A DNA stretch of 64,000 nucleotides from Hydrotalea flava (GCF_001623405.1 NZ_LUHG01000045.1:1-64000); one strand, 5' to 3'. Counted from the first letter of the stretch, positions 8,299-18,497 are shown. The notes: a model not told the origin generated them from the letters alone. Program-made: numbers and translations.

Positions 8299-11214
8299 AT
8301 GAAAAGACTTCTACTTGCTTGGATATTACTCTTTACCGGTATAGCAGCGGATGCACAACTATTGAGATGGTTGCCTGCTTTTATTCAGGATACCAGTGCT
8401 GCTGTTACCATTACCTGTGATGCAACCAAAGGAAACAAGGGATTGTTGAATTACACACCTACTACAGATGTATATGTACATATTGGTGTAATTACTTCTG
8501 CAAGCACATCATCATCAGACTGGAAATATGTACCCTTTACCTGGGGCACCACCAACCCTGCTGCCAATGCACCAGCTGCCGGTACCAATTTGTGGCGGTA
8601 TACCATTACCGGTGGTTTACGATCATTTTTTAATATCACCAATCCTTCTGAAAAGATTCTAAAAATTGCCATTCTTTTTCGAAATGGCAATGGCAGTATT
8701 AAACAAACCAATGTCGATGGTTCGGATATGTATATCCCGGTGTATGATAATGGATTGTATGCAAGAATTGATACACCCTTAAAACAACCTACTTATATAC
8801 CCATCATTGAGCCGGTTACAAAAAATGTGGGTGATGTGTTGAATATCAATGCAAAAGCCAGTCTGCCATCACGCCTTACCATTTATTATAACGGTACTGC
8901 CATTGCGCACGATAGCGCTGTTACCCAATTATCTGCCGCACCTACTATTGCTGCAGCGGGTACACAAACCATTATGGCTGAAGCATATAACGGTTCGGTA
9001 TTTTCGAGAGATACGGTAAGCTTTTTGGTTTCAGGCGGAACAAACTTTGCACCATTGCCTACAGGCGTTACTGATGGTATTAATTATGAACCCGGCGATA
9101 CATCAGCCACATTAGTATTGTATGCGCCCAAAAAGAATAAAATTATTGTACTGGGCGATTTCAATAATTGGACACCATCTTTAAACTATCAGATGAATGA
9201 AACACCGGATAGCTTGCGGTTTTGGATTCGCTTAACCGGTTTAACACCGGGTGTGGAATATGCATATCAATATCAAATAGATGGTAGCTTAACTGTGGCC
9301 GATTACAATGCAGAAAAAATATTGGATAAAAATGTAGATCCACAAATACCTTCAACTACTTATCCTAATTTAAAACCATTTCCGGCTAATGCTATAGGTT
9401 CAATAGTGAGTGTTTTACAAACTGCTAAACCTGCTTACAACTGGCAGGTAACCAATTTTACCCGGCCCGATAAACGCAATTTGTTGATTTATGAATTGCT
9501 GATTCGCGATTTTACTGCTACACAAAACTGGAAGGGATTACAGGATACTTTGAGTTATTTAAAACGCCTCGGTGTGAATGCCGTTGAAGTAATGCCGTTC
9601 AATAATTTTGAAGGATACAGCAGTTGGGGCTATAATCCTAATTTTTACTTTGCACCCGATAAAGTGTATGGCACTGAAACAGCGGTGAAACAATTTATAG
9701 ATGCCTGTCATCAACAAGGCATAGCCGTTATTATGGATATGGTGATGAATCATTCATTCGGCTCTTCGCCCATGGTGCAAATGTATTGGGATCCGGTAAA
9801 AAATATTCCTGCTGCCAATAACCCATGGTTTAATCAATACCCCACACATGCTTATAATGTAGGGTATCAGTTCAATCACCAAAGTCAGGCTACCATCGAT
9901 TTTAGAAATCGCGTTATTACTTACTGGCTTACCAAATATAAAATTGATGGGTTTAGATGGGATTTGGCCAAAGGCTTTACCCAAAAAAACACCTGCGATG
10001 CTTTTGGTAACAATTGTAATGTGGCAGCCTGGGGCAATTATGATACCGCCAGAGTAGCCACTTGGAAAAATATTTACGATAAAATCCAATCTGTTTCACA
10101 AGGGGCATACTGTATTTTAGAAATGTTTGCCGATAATTCAGAAGAACAGGTAGAAGCCAATTACGGCATGATGATTTGGGGAAATTTAAACAGCAATTTC
10201 AATCAGGCTACCATGGGTTATAGCAACCCCTCTTGGGATGTAAGTTATGGTGTATATACCAATCGCGGTTATAGCCAACCCAACCTGATTACGTACATGG
10301 AAAGCCATGACGAAGAAAGGCTAATGTATAAAAATGAACAATATGGTAATAGCAATGGAAGTTATGCCATAAAAGATACTGCTACCGGTTTAAAACGCAA
10401 TGCCATGGCAACCGCATTATGGGCGATGATACCAGGCCCTAAAATGTTGTGGCAGTTTGGTGAACTGGGCTATGATTATAGCATAAATACCTGCCCCAAT
10501 GGAACGGTAGATGCTACCGGTGGTTGCCGTACCGATCCTAAACCCCTTCGGTGGGATTATTACAGCCAACCCAATCGGTTAGCATTGTATAATGTATATG
10601 CACAATTGTTTAAGCTAAGAACCAATCCGGTATACAGTTCAACATTCACGGCTCCTAAAAACATTAGTAATAATTTAGGAAATGCCTTTAAACAGTTAAT
10701 TGTAACCGGCGATTCATTGAGTGTGGTATTTGTAGGCAATTTTGATGTGAGTCAGCAATCCACTACTGTTACCTTTCCATCTGCAGGTACCTGGTACAGC
10801 TATTTATCCTCCAAAACAATTACGGCATCCGGTGGTGCAGATAATATAACCCTACAACCCGGTGAGTACTATGTATACACCAATAAAAATGTAAATAATA
10901 CGGTAGTAACGGCAGTAACCCCTGTAAGTAACCCAACAGATAATATGCAGTTGCAGGTAATGCCTAATCCTGCAGGAACTTCAGCCACAGTTCAATTTCA
11001 AGTGCCCACAAGCGGTGTGGTAAGGTTAGATGTGTTGAATACCGATGGGCAATACATTGCGAATATATGGAATGGATTTAAACCCAAAGGCACTCAAACG
11101 CTTTCATTGTATTCAAACGGGTTTAGTAGTGCGGGTATGCCGAATGGTGTGTATTTTTTGGTGATGGAACAAAACGGACAACGAAAAGTGCAACAATTTT
11201 TATTAGCGAAATAA
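8299..11214 (+). CDS. Secreted GH13 alpha-amylase with T9SS sorting domain
   Basis: Hydrolyses alpha-1,4-glucans outside the cell or on its surface. ATG 8299 gives a signal peptide (MKRLLLAWILLFTGIAADAQ); the frame extends to a TTG at 8278, but that overlaps the operator. About 971 residues in order: an N-terminal beta domain (25-250), an E-set/CBM48-like domain (about 262-350, VLGDFNNWTP), the GH13 barrel (about 390-820) with DMVMNH, nucleophile Asp555 in GFRWD, acid/base Glu608 in ILEMF and Asp671 in SHDEER, then a C-terminal type A T9SS sorting domain (about 893-971, VMPNPAG to VQQFLLAK). Secretion through T9SS to the surface is implied. It heads the sus operon, 41 bp before susC. The exact specificity (amylase, neopullulanase or cyclomaltodextrinase type) is uncertain. 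Confidence 0.88.
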   Translation: MKRLLLAWILLFTGIAADAQLLRWLPAFIQDTSAAVTITCDATKGNKGLLNYTPTTDVYVHIGVITSASTSSSDWKYVPFTWGTTNPAANAPAAGTNLWRYTITGGLRSFFNITNPSEKILKIAILFRNGNGSIKQTNVDGSDMYIPVYDNGLYARIDTPLKQPTYIPIIEPVTKNVGDVLNINAKASLPSRLTIYYNGTAIAHDSAVTQLSAAPTIAAAGTQTIMAEAYNGSVFSRDTVSFLVSGGTNFAPLPTGVTDGINYEPGDTSATLVLYAPKKNKIIVLGDFNNWTPSLNYQMNETPDSLRFWIRLTGLTPGVEYAYQYQIDGSLTVADYNAEKILDKNVDPQIPSTTYPNLKPFPANAIGSIVSVLQTAKPAYNWQVTNFTRPDKRNLLIYELLIRDFTATQNWKGLQDTLSYLKRLGVNAVEVMPFNNFEGYSSWGYNPNFYFAPDKVYGTETAVKQFIDACHQQGIAVIMDMVMNHSFGSSPMVQMYWDPVKNIPAANNPWFNQYPTHAYNVGYQFNHQSQATIDFRNRVITYWLTKYKIDGFRWDLAKGFTQKNTCDAFGNNCNVAAWGNYDTARVATWKNIYDKIQSVSQGAYCILEMFADNSEEQVEANYGMMIWGNLNSNFNQATMGYSNPSWDVSYGVYTNRGYSQPNLITYMESHDEERLMYKNEQYGNSNGSYAIKDTATGLKRNAMATALWAMIPGPKMLWQFGELGYDYSINTCPNGTVDATGGCRTDPKPLRWDYYSQPNRLALYNVYAQLFKLRTNPVYSSTFTAPKNISNNLGNAFKQLIVTGDSLSVVFVGNFDVSQQSTTVTFPSAGTWYSYLSSKTITASGGADNITLQPGEYYVYTNKNVNNTVVTAVTPVSNPTDNMQLQVMPNPAGTSATVQFQVPTSGVVRLDVLNTDGQYIANIWNGFKPKGTQTLSLYSNGFSSAGMPNGVYFLVMEQNGQRKVQQFLLAK

Positions 11215-11255
11215 ATCAACTTTTTTACTTCTTAAAAAACAGAAAACATACAACT

Positions 11256-14252
11256 ATGAATTTAAAACGACTGCTTGTTGCTGTTACGCTGGCCCTGTTT
11301 GCCTTTAGTGTGCCTGCGTTAGCCCAAAACAAGGAGGTTACCGGGAAAGTAACCGATGTGAAAGATGGTAGTCCGTTAGCCGGTGTAACTGTTGCCGTAA
11401 AAGGCACGCAGATTGCTACCGCAACCGATGCCAATGGTTTATTTAAGTTAAAAGTACCTGCCGATGCCAAAACGCTTACCATTTCAAGCATTGGTTTTGC
11501 AACACGTGAGGTACCTGTTGAAGCAGGTGAAATGAGTATCGGTTTGTCGGCTATTAGCACTTCATTAAATGAGGTGGTAGTAATTGGTTATGGTACCAGC
11601 CGTAAAAAAGATTTAACCGGTTCGGTAATTAATCTTACCGCAAAAGATTTTAACAAGGGTAGCATTACCACACCCGAACAATTAATTATGGGTAAAGCTG
11701 CCGGTGTTCAAATTACCTCAAATGGTGGTGCACCGGGTGCAGGTAGTACCATTCGCATTCGCGGTGGTGCCTCTTTAAATGCCAGTAATGATCCTTTAAT
11801 TGTAATTGACGGTGTACCCTTGTCGAATAACCAAATTTCCGGACAAGCCAATCCACTTTCTTTAATTAATCCGGATGATATAGCGAGTTTTACGGTGTTG
11901 AAAGATGCCTCTGCAACTGCTATTTATGGTGCACGTGGCTCAAATGGCGTTATTATCATCACTACAAAAACCGGCTCAAAAGGCAAACCTAAATTCAGCT
12001 TTACCTCACAGTTATCAGTGTATACTCCTACTAAAGAAGTACCGGTGTTAAGCCCTGGCCAGTTTCGCGCTTATGTGAATGCCAATGGTAGTGCTGCACA
12101 AAAAGCATTAATGGGTAACGCCAATACCGATTGGCAAAAAGAAATTTACCACACTGCTTTGGGTCAAAATAATGAACTTAGTATGTCGGGCTCTTTAAAA
12201 AATATGCCTTACCGAATTTCAGCAGGCTTTTTAAATCAGGATGGTATTTTAAAAACCGATAACTTAAAAAGAACTTCTTTAAGTGTTAATTTAAATCCGC
12301 ATTTATTCGATAATCATTTAAACATTCAATTAAGTGTGTTAGGTACTTATAGCCAAAGCCGCTTTGCGAACCAGGGCGCTATTGGTGCTGCGGTTAATTT
12401 CGATCCAACACAACCTATTTATTCGGGCAGTAATCGTTTTGGCGGATATTGGGAATGGTTAGATCCTACATCCATCAGCGGATTAAAGGGGCTTGCGCCA
12501 CGTAATCCTTTGGGCTTATTAATGATGCGCAATGATAAAAGTACCGTACAAAGAAGCATTGGTAGTGCACAGTTTGATTATAAAGTACACTTCCTGCCCG
12601 ACTTACATGCCAAACTGAATTTAAGTTACGATATTTCTCAGGGCGAAGGAACCATTTATGTACCGGATAGTGCTGCTGCCAGCTACAAACGTTTTGTAGA
12701 TGGTAATGGTAATTACCATAGCGGAATTAACAATCAATACAAACAAACCAATTCTAATACCTTTTTACAGTTTTATCTGAATTATATAAAAGATTTGAAA
12801 TCAATACGTAGCCGAATTGACGTAATGGGCGGTTATGAGTACAACGATTATTTAACCACCAATTACAATTATGCCGATTATTCTGCCAATGGTGTAAAAG
12901 CACCTAACTCAGATCCTACTTATCCTTTCGATAAGCCCGAGAATACCATTATTTCTTATTTCGGCCGATTGAATTATACCTATGCTGATAAATATTTACT
13001 AACAGCTACTTTCCGCCGCGATGGTTCTTCCCGCTTTAGTCCGAACAACCGTTGGGGTAATTTCCCTTCTGTAGCTGTTGCCTGGAAAATTAATCAGGAA
13101 AACTTCTTGAAAAATGTCAATGCATTGTCCGATTTAAAATTAAGAGCCAGCTACGGTATTACCGGCCAGCAGGATGGTATTGGTAACTACGATTATATTT
13201 CTTACTATGGTTTAAGTAATGCAACCGCTCAATATCAATTTGGCAATACCTATTACCAAATGTTCCGTCCGGGTGGTTATTATGCCAATCGTAAATGGGA
13301 ACAAACTGCTACCAGCAATATTGCATTAGACTATGGTTTTCTTAACAATCGTATTACCGGTAGTATTGAGTACTATTATAGAAAAACCACCAATTTGCTG
13401 AACCTGATTAACCAACCTGCAGGTACCAACTTCTCTAACCAAATTGTGGCCAATGTAGGTGATATGGAAAACAAAGGTTTGGAATTTACCATTAATGCCA
13501 CACCGGTACGAACCAAAGATTTGGAGTGGAATGTAGGTTTTAATATTACTTACAACGAAAACAAAATTACCAAGTTAACCATTTCTGATGATCCAAATTA
13601 TCCCGGTAACTTATACGGTGGTATTTCAGGAGGAACCGGAAATACTATCTTAATTAACTCAGTAGGTTATCCGCGTGGTTCATTTTATGTATACAAGCAG
13701 ATTTACGATAAATCAGGCAAACCCATTGAAAATTTATTTGCCGATTTAAACAGAGATGGTATTATTACTGCCAGCGATTTATATCGTTATAAATATGCCG
13801 ATCCTCGTGTATTCTTAGGGTTTAATACCAATTTGAATTATAAAAAATGGAATGGTGGTTTTTCTATGCGTGCCAACCTGGGTAATTACTTATACAACAA
13901 TGTGGCATCCAGCACCGGTACCATGAAGAATATCTTAAATCCATTGGGTTATTTGAGTAATGGTTCATCTGATGTGTTAAATACCAACTTTACCGGTAAT
14001 GGTACCAACTATTACTTATCTGATTATTATGTGCAGAATGCCTCTTTTTTAAGAATGGATAATATTTTCTTAGGTTACAATTTCGGAAAAGTATTTAAAA
14101 ATACCGTGGGCTTGCGTTTAGGTGCCAGCGTACAGAATGTGTTTGTGATTACCGACTACAAAGGCACTGATCCTGAAATTAACGGTGGTATAGACAACAA
14201 TTTCTATATCAGGCCCAGAACTTTTGTATTGAACCTGAATTTAGATTTCTAA
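11256..14252 (+). CDS. susC: SusC/RagA-family TonB-linked outer-membrane transporter (starch locus)
   Basis: TonB-dependent importer of oligosaccharides, working as a complex with the SusD lipoprotein. It has 998 residues: signal peptide ending near ALAQ, a carboxypeptidase-like beta domain (about 26-105, VTGKVTDVKDGSPLAGVTV), a TonB-box-like ending LNEVVVIGYGT, a plug domain (IRIRGGASLNASNDPLIVID, VLKDASATAIYGARGSNGV) and a C-terminal barrel finishing in LNLNLDF. Preceded by a secreted amylase and followed 37 bp later by susD, so malto-oligosaccharides are the likely cargo. A 7-bp A/T hairpin (11221-11239) lies between the amylase and this gene. Confidence 0.93.
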   Translation: MNLKRLLVAVTLALFAFSVPALAQNKEVTGKVTDVKDGSPLAGVTVAVKGTQIATATDANGLFKLKVPADAKTLTISSIGFATREVPVEAGEMSIGLSAISTSLNEVVVIGYGTSRKKDLTGSVINLTAKDFNKGSITTPEQLIMGKAAGVQITSNGGAPGAGSTIRIRGGASLNASNDPLIVIDGVPLSNNQISGQANPLSLINPDDIASFTVLKDASATAIYGARGSNGVIIITTKTGSKGKPKFSFTSQLSVYTPTKEVPVLSPGQFRAYVNANGSAAQKALMGNANTDWQKEIYHTALGQNNELSMSGSLKNMPYRISAGFLNQDGILKTDNLKRTSLSVNLNPHLFDNHLNIQLSVLGTYSQSRFANQGAIGAAVNFDPTQPIYSGSNRFGGYWEWLDPTSISGLKGLAPRNPLGLLMMRNDKSTVQRSIGSAQFDYKVHFLPDLHAKLNLSYDISQGEGTIYVPDSAAASYKRFVDGNGNYHSGINNQYKQTNSNTFLQFYLNYIKDLKSIRSRIDVMGGYEYNDYLTTNYNYADYSANGVKAPNSDPTYPFDKPENTIISYFGRLNYTYADKYLLTATFRRDGSSRFSPNNRWGNFPSVAVAWKINQENFLKNVNALSDLKLRASYGITGQQDGIGNYDYISYYGLSNATAQYQFGNTYYQMFRPGGYYANRKWEQTATSNIALDYGFLNNRITGSIEYYYRKTTNLLNLINQPAGTNFSNQIVANVGDMENKGLEFTINATPVRTKDLEWNVGFNITYNENKITKLTISDDPNYPGNLYGGISGGTGNTILINSVGYPRGSFYVYKQIYDKSGKPIENLFADLNRDGIITASDLYRYKYADPRVFLGFNTNLNYKKWNGGFSMRANLGNYLYNNVASSTGTMKNILNPLGYLSNGSSDVLNTNFTGNGTNYYLSDYYVQNASFLRMDNIFLGYNFGKVFKNTVGLRLGASVQNVFVITDYKGTDPEINGGIDNNFYIRPRTFVLNLNLDF

Positions 14253-14289
14253 TCCATATTGCATTTGTTACAATTATAAAAAATAATAT

Positions 14290-15906
14290 ATGAAAAATAA
14301 TTTGCTTAAAATAACAGTGGTGGCTACGTTGGCAGCAGGAGTAATGATTTCCTGTACCAAGAAGTTAGACTTAACCCCCACCAATGGTATTACCGCCAAT
14401 CAGGTGTTTAGTACCGCACAGGGGTATATAGAAGCGGCTGCAAAAGTGTATGGCAGCTTTGCTTTAACCGGTAATCAGGGGCCGGCAGGAAGTGGCGATA
14501 TTCAGGGAATTGATGAAGGTACTTCCGATTTCTTTCGCTTGTATTGGAATGCCCAGGAGTTGAGTACCGATGAAGCGGTTGTGGCCTGGGGTGATCCGGG
14601 TTTACAAGATTTTCATTTAATGAACTGGACATCCAATAACCCCATGTTGCAGGGTTTGTATTATCGTTCTTTTTATCAAATAACCCTATGCAACAACTTC
14701 ATCAATCAGGCTTCTGATGCGAATCTGGCTGCCAGGGGCATTACCGGAACCGATGCAGATAATATTCGCAGCTTTAGAACAGAGGCACGCTTTTTAAGAG
14801 CCTATCAATATAGCGTACTCATGGATTTATTTGGTAATCCACCATTTGCTACCGAGAAAGATGCCATCGGCTCATTTCTGCCCAAACAAATTAAACGAGC
14901 TGATTTATTCAACTATGTTGAATCTGAATTAAAAGCCTGCGATTCCAGCTTGCCTGCTCCTAAAACCAACCAATATGGCAGGGCCGATAAAGCAGCAGCT
15001 GAGGCTTTATTGGCGCGTATTTATTTGAATGCACAGGTGTATACCGGAACTGCTCGATATACCGATGCAATTGCCTATGCTACTAAAGTAATTAATGCAG
15101 GCTATAGTTTAATGTCCGATTATCGTTGGTTAATGCGAGCCGATAATAATTTAAATACCAACGAATTTATTTTTACCATTAATTATGATGGATTAAAAAC
15201 TCAAAATTATGGTGGTTCTACCTTCCTTTGCCATGGTTCATTAGGCGGCAGCATGAATGCCGGCGATTATGGACTGGATGCAGCCTGGGCCGGTATGCGC
15301 ACCACTAAAAGTCTGGTGAATTTATTCCCCGATCCCAATGGCAATGCTGACCAAAGAGCTGAGTTTTATACCAATGGTCAGAATTTAGACATCAATTCTC
15401 TTACCACTTTTACCGATGGGTATGCCGTACAGAAATTTATCAATAAAACAAGGCCAACTTCGCCGAATGTGTTAACATCGGGTACCAACGGTTCCAATCC
15501 AACTTTTGCGGACGTTGATATTCCCTTATTTCGTTTGCCTGAAATGTATTTGATTTATGCTGAAGCGGTATTACGCGGTGGAACAGGTGGCAGCACCACG
15601 CAGGCATTAACCTATATCAATCAATTACGTACCCGTGCTTATGGTGGCAGTACAGCAGGCAATATTGGTGCTTCCGATTTAACACTCGATTTTATTCTGG
15701 CAGAACGTTCACGTGAATTGTATTGGGAAGGCTTTAGAAGAACAGATTTAATTCGCTATGGCAAGTTTACCACTTCAGCTTATTTATGGCCATGGAAAGG
15801 TGGCGTGCCAACTGGAACATCTGTAGGCAATTACAGAAACCTGTATCCATTGCCTTCATCAGATGTATCTTCTAATACCAACTTAACACAAAATCCGGGA
15901 TATTAA
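14290..15906 (+). CDS. susD: SusD/RagB-family glycan-binding surface lipoprotein (starch locus)
   Basis: The lipoprotein lid of the SusCD importer, binding starch at the surface. 538 residues with a lipobox ending MISC at about residue 22, then the TPR-like N-terminal helical region typical of SusD (SFRTEARFLRAYQYSVLMDL) and the C-terminal SusD/RagB signature region (FRLPEMYLIYAEAVLRGG, LDFILAERSRELYWEGFRR), ending in the family's usual NLTQNPGY. It lies between susC and the susE-like gene in a co-directional operon. Confidence 0.93.
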   Translation: MKNNLLKITVVATLAAGVMISCTKKLDLTPTNGITANQVFSTAQGYIEAAAKVYGSFALTGNQGPAGSGDIQGIDEGTSDFFRLYWNAQELSTDEAVVAWGDPGLQDFHLMNWTSNNPMLQGLYYRSFYQITLCNNFINQASDANLAARGITGTDADNIRSFRTEARFLRAYQYSVLMDLFGNPPFATEKDAIGSFLPKQIKRADLFNYVESELKACDSSLPAPKTNQYGRADKAAAEALLARIYLNAQVYTGTARYTDAIAYATKVINAGYSLMSDYRWLMRADNNLNTNEFIFTINYDGLKTQNYGGSTFLCHGSLGGSMNAGDYGLDAAWAGMRTTKSLVNLFPDPNGNADQRAEFYTNGQNLDINSLTTFTDGYAVQKFINKTRPTSPNVLTSGTNGSNPTFADVDIPLFRLPEMYLIYAEAVLRGGTGGSTTQALTYINQLRTRAYGGSTAGNIGASDLTLDFILAERSRELYWEGFRRTDLIRYGKFTTSAYLWPWKGGVPTGTSVGNYRNLYPLPSSDVSSNTNLTQNPGY

Positions 15907-16043
15907 TTTTCAGGCTACCGGCCTTTCACAAAATGTCGGCAGCATGCTTAAAATGCAGAAATTTATTTAAAAACATTTATCAAAGGAAACAGCAAACAGC
16001 AATAGCATATCCTTTATAAATAAACATTTTAAAATATACAAAA

Positions 16044-16898
16044 ATGAAAACATTACTTGCCAAACTCCTCATCTTCGGTGTAGCCATGGCATTGTTTGCA
16101 TCTTGTAAAAAAGATGATGCCATTGATACCTTTCAGGGTGGCACTGCTCCGGTGTTAACAGCATCGGTAACAGGTAACATTCCATTGAGTTATGCTACCG
16201 CCGGCAATACGGCACTGACATTGAACTGGACTAATCCCAATTATATATTTACATCGGGCATTAGTTCTCAAAATGTATCTTACTTAATTGAAATAGATAC
16301 AACAGGTTCCAATTTTACCAATCCTAATCGTCAAACAGTATCCGTTAGTCCCGATTTAAGTATAACGTTTACGCAAAGTCAGTTTAACGATTATTTATTA
16401 AATCAGTTAGGCCTTGCTGCAGGTGTACAACACAATATTGAAATAAGGGTAACTGCTTCAATCAATTCAGTAAAAGCTACTAACCTTGTTTCTAATGTTT
16501 TAAAATTTACTGCTACACCCTATGCCATTCCTCCTAAAGTAGCACCACCCACATCAGGAAAATTATTTTTAATTGGTGGCGATCCTAAATTAAATTCCTG
16601 GGGCAATCCGGTACCAACGCCTCAGTTGCAGTTTAAACAGGTAACGCCAACATTATATACCATTACTGTACAAATGTCAGGAGGTGATAATACCAGTCCT
16701 AATAACCAATATTTATTTATACCGGTAAATGGCGACTGGTCTCATAAATATGCCACAAAAGCTTCATTAAGTCCTACAGAAACCGGAGGTGGTTTTGGTT
16801 ATGATTTGAGTGATAATTTTCCCGGCCCCACTGCTGCGGGCACGTATACCATTACCGTTGATTTTCAAAAAGGAAAATATACAGTTGTTAAACAATAA
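16044..16898 (+). CDS. susE: SusE-like starch-binding outer-membrane lipoprotein
   Basis: Surface glycan-binding lipoprotein of 284 residues. The signal peptide ends in a lipobox (FASC) followed by KKDD, a charged stretch resembling the surface-export signal of Bacteroidetes lipoproteins. An Ig-like SusE domain (about 30-165, with LTLNWTNPNY) is followed by one starch-binding-like domain (about 170-284, LFLIGGDPKLNSWGNP, NGDWSHKYAT). The next gene repeats this architecture with the same LTLNWTNPNY motif, so the two appear to come from a tandem duplication. The 137 bp before it show no strong hairpin and are probably within the operon. Confidence 0.85.
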   Translation: MKTLLAKLLIFGVAMALFASCKKDDAIDTFQGGTAPVLTASVTGNIPLSYATAGNTALTLNWTNPNYIFTSGISSQNVSYLIEIDTTGSNFTNPNRQTVSVSPDLSITFTQSQFNDYLLNQLGLAAGVQHNIEIRVTASINSVKATNLVSNVLKFTATPYAIPPKVAPPTSGKLFLIGGDPKLNSWGNPVPTPQLQFKQVTPTLYTITVQMSGGDNTSPNNQYLFIPVNGDWSHKYATKASLSPTETGGGFGYDLSDNFPGPTAAGTYTITVDFQKGKYTVVKQ

Positions 16899-16961
16899 CA
16901 TACGTTCAACTTGCTGAACAGGTTTACTAAACAACAATTGATAATAAGAAAAAATAAATAT

Positions 16962-18338
16962 ATGAAACCAATTTTTAAACTCAGCTATCTTTCTTTACTG
17001 CTTGCAGTAATTTTTACTGCCTGCGATAAGGTGGGAAGTTTGCCTACTTATAAGCCTGGCACTGTGGTAACATTAAGTGCATCAGCTACTAGCATTGCGC
17101 CTGCCATGGCCGATTCCGATAAAGTAGTGCTTACACTGAACTGGACAAATCCCAATTATTCCGTTGATACTTCTAATGTGAAGTTTATTGTTGAAATCGA
17201 CTCTTCAGGCAGAAATTTTGCCAAAGAAGTTACCCGTGTGGTGAATGTTACCCGCAGCTATTCTTTTACAGCAAAAGATTTGAATAATATTTTGCTGGGC
17301 TTTGGCTTTGCATACAATACCAAATATCCAATTGATTTTAGAATTACTTCCTCTTATGCCAATAACAATGAGCAACTGAAATCAAATGTAGTTACGGTTA
17401 ACTTTACAACATATAAAGTTCCACCCAAAGTAACGCCGCCTGCTTCTAAAACGCTTTTTTTAGTAGGAAGTGCCACAGCAGGAGCATGGAACAATCCTGT
17501 ACCATTACCTGCACAGCAATTCAAAATGCTCGATTCTGTAACCTACCAGGGTAATTTTTATTTGAATGGTGGCGCTGAATACCTTTTGTTGCCTGTAAAT
17601 GGCGACTGGAGCAATAAATATTCCGTAGCCGATAAAACTGTTCCCGGATTAAGTGCCGGCGGTAGTTTTGGTGCCAATCTGAGCGATAATATTCCCGGCC
17701 CGGCGAATACCGGTATTTATACCATTACGGTTGATTTTCAGCATGGCACTTTTACTGTAGTACCTGTACAGAAATTTGGCTTGTTATGGGTTCCCGGCGA
17801 TTATCAGGGCTGGACACCGGCTACAGCACCTAACCTCGGTTCTCCTAAAAACGATGGTAATTACGATGGTTACATCAACATTCCTTCCGGAGGTTCCTAT
17901 CAGTTTAAATTCACAACCGCACCCAATTGGAATAATGTATTGGGCGATGGTGGTGGTGGTACTTTAAGTCCAAGCGGCGGTAACCTTACCGTTCCGGCCG
18001 GCGGTTATTACCATATTGTGGCCAATACCAATAACAATACCTGGTCGGCTACAGCAACTACCTGGAGTGTAATTGGTAGTTTTAGTGCCAGTGGCTGGAG
18101 CAATGATATTAATTTAACGTATGATGCAGGATCCAATACCTGGTCAGGTACCATTACTGCAGCTGCAGGCGATCAGTTTAAGTTCCGCGCCAATCACGAT
18201 TGGGGCTTAAATTATGGCGATACCGGTGCCGATGGCAGTTTAGACCCCGGTGGCGATAATATTAATCTGACAGCAGGTACCCATAAAATTATTTTGTATT
18301 TAACCGGTGCAGGTTATTATACCTATACCATTCAATAA
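16962..18338 (+). CDS. susF: SusF-like starch-binding lipoprotein with three binding domains
   Basis: 458 residues from ATG 16962; the frame opens at a TTG at 16911, but only the ATG precedes a proper lipoprotein signal (MKPIFKLSYL...FTAC). After the Ig-like N-terminal domain come three beta-sandwich repeats: about 175-275 (LFLVGSATAGAWNNPVPLPA, NGDWSNKYSV), about 280-365 (VPGDYQGWTP) and about 370-458 (VIGSFSASGWSNDI, FRANHDWGLNYGD). The second and third resemble SusE/SusF starch-binding modules with aromatic and Asn/Asp-rich loops. It probably holds starch at the surface for the amylase. Last gene of the operon, followed by a strong terminator. Confidence 0.85.
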   Translation: MKPIFKLSYLSLLLAVIFTACDKVGSLPTYKPGTVVTLSASATSIAPAMADSDKVVLTLNWTNPNYSVDTSNVKFIVEIDSSGRNFAKEVTRVVNVTRSYSFTAKDLNNILLGFGFAYNTKYPIDFRITSSYANNNEQLKSNVVTVNFTTYKVPPKVTPPASKTLFLVGSATAGAWNNPVPLPAQQFKMLDSVTYQGNFYLNGGAEYLLLPVNGDWSNKYSVADKTVPGLSAGGSFGANLSDNIPGPANTGIYTITVDFQHGTFTVVPVQKFGLLWVPGDYQGWTPATAPNLGSPKNDGNYDGYINIPSGGSYQFKFTTAPNWNNVLGDGGGGTLSPSGGNLTVPAGGYYHIVANTNNNTWSATATTWSVIGSFSASGWSNDINLTYDAGSNTWSGTITAAAGDQFKFRANHDWGLNYGDTGADGSLDPGGDNINLTAGTHKIILYLTGAGYYTYTIQ

Positions 18339-18360
18339 AATAAAATTACCATTTCTTTTT

Positions 18361-18390
18361 AAGCCGGGTATGCTACTGCCCGGCTTTTTG
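18361..18390 (+). terminator. Intrinsic terminator of the starch operon
   Basis: AAGCCGGG and CCCGGCTT pair perfectly (8 bp) around a 10-base loop and are followed by TTTTG. It lies 22 bp after the susF-like stop. Confidence 0.85.
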
Positions 18391-18497
18391 ATGTATGGAT
18401 GTTGCCTTCATTTTTGCCTGCAACACCCAAACAAATCGAACCGCGTTGATACATTACAATTAAACATTGCTTACTTTGCAAACACTAAAAAGGTATT

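Noticed and set aside
11221-11239. TTTTTTA-N5-TAAAAAA hairpin between amylase and susC as a terminator
   Set aside because: Only A/T pairs, so a weak stem; the genes are co-directional and functionally joined, so an internal processing role is at most a guess.
11225-11560. Minus-strand ORF of 111 codons opposite the start of susC
   Set aside because: It is the reverse-frame shadow of a well-conserved SusC N-terminus, has no family resemblance and ends in low-complexity residues.
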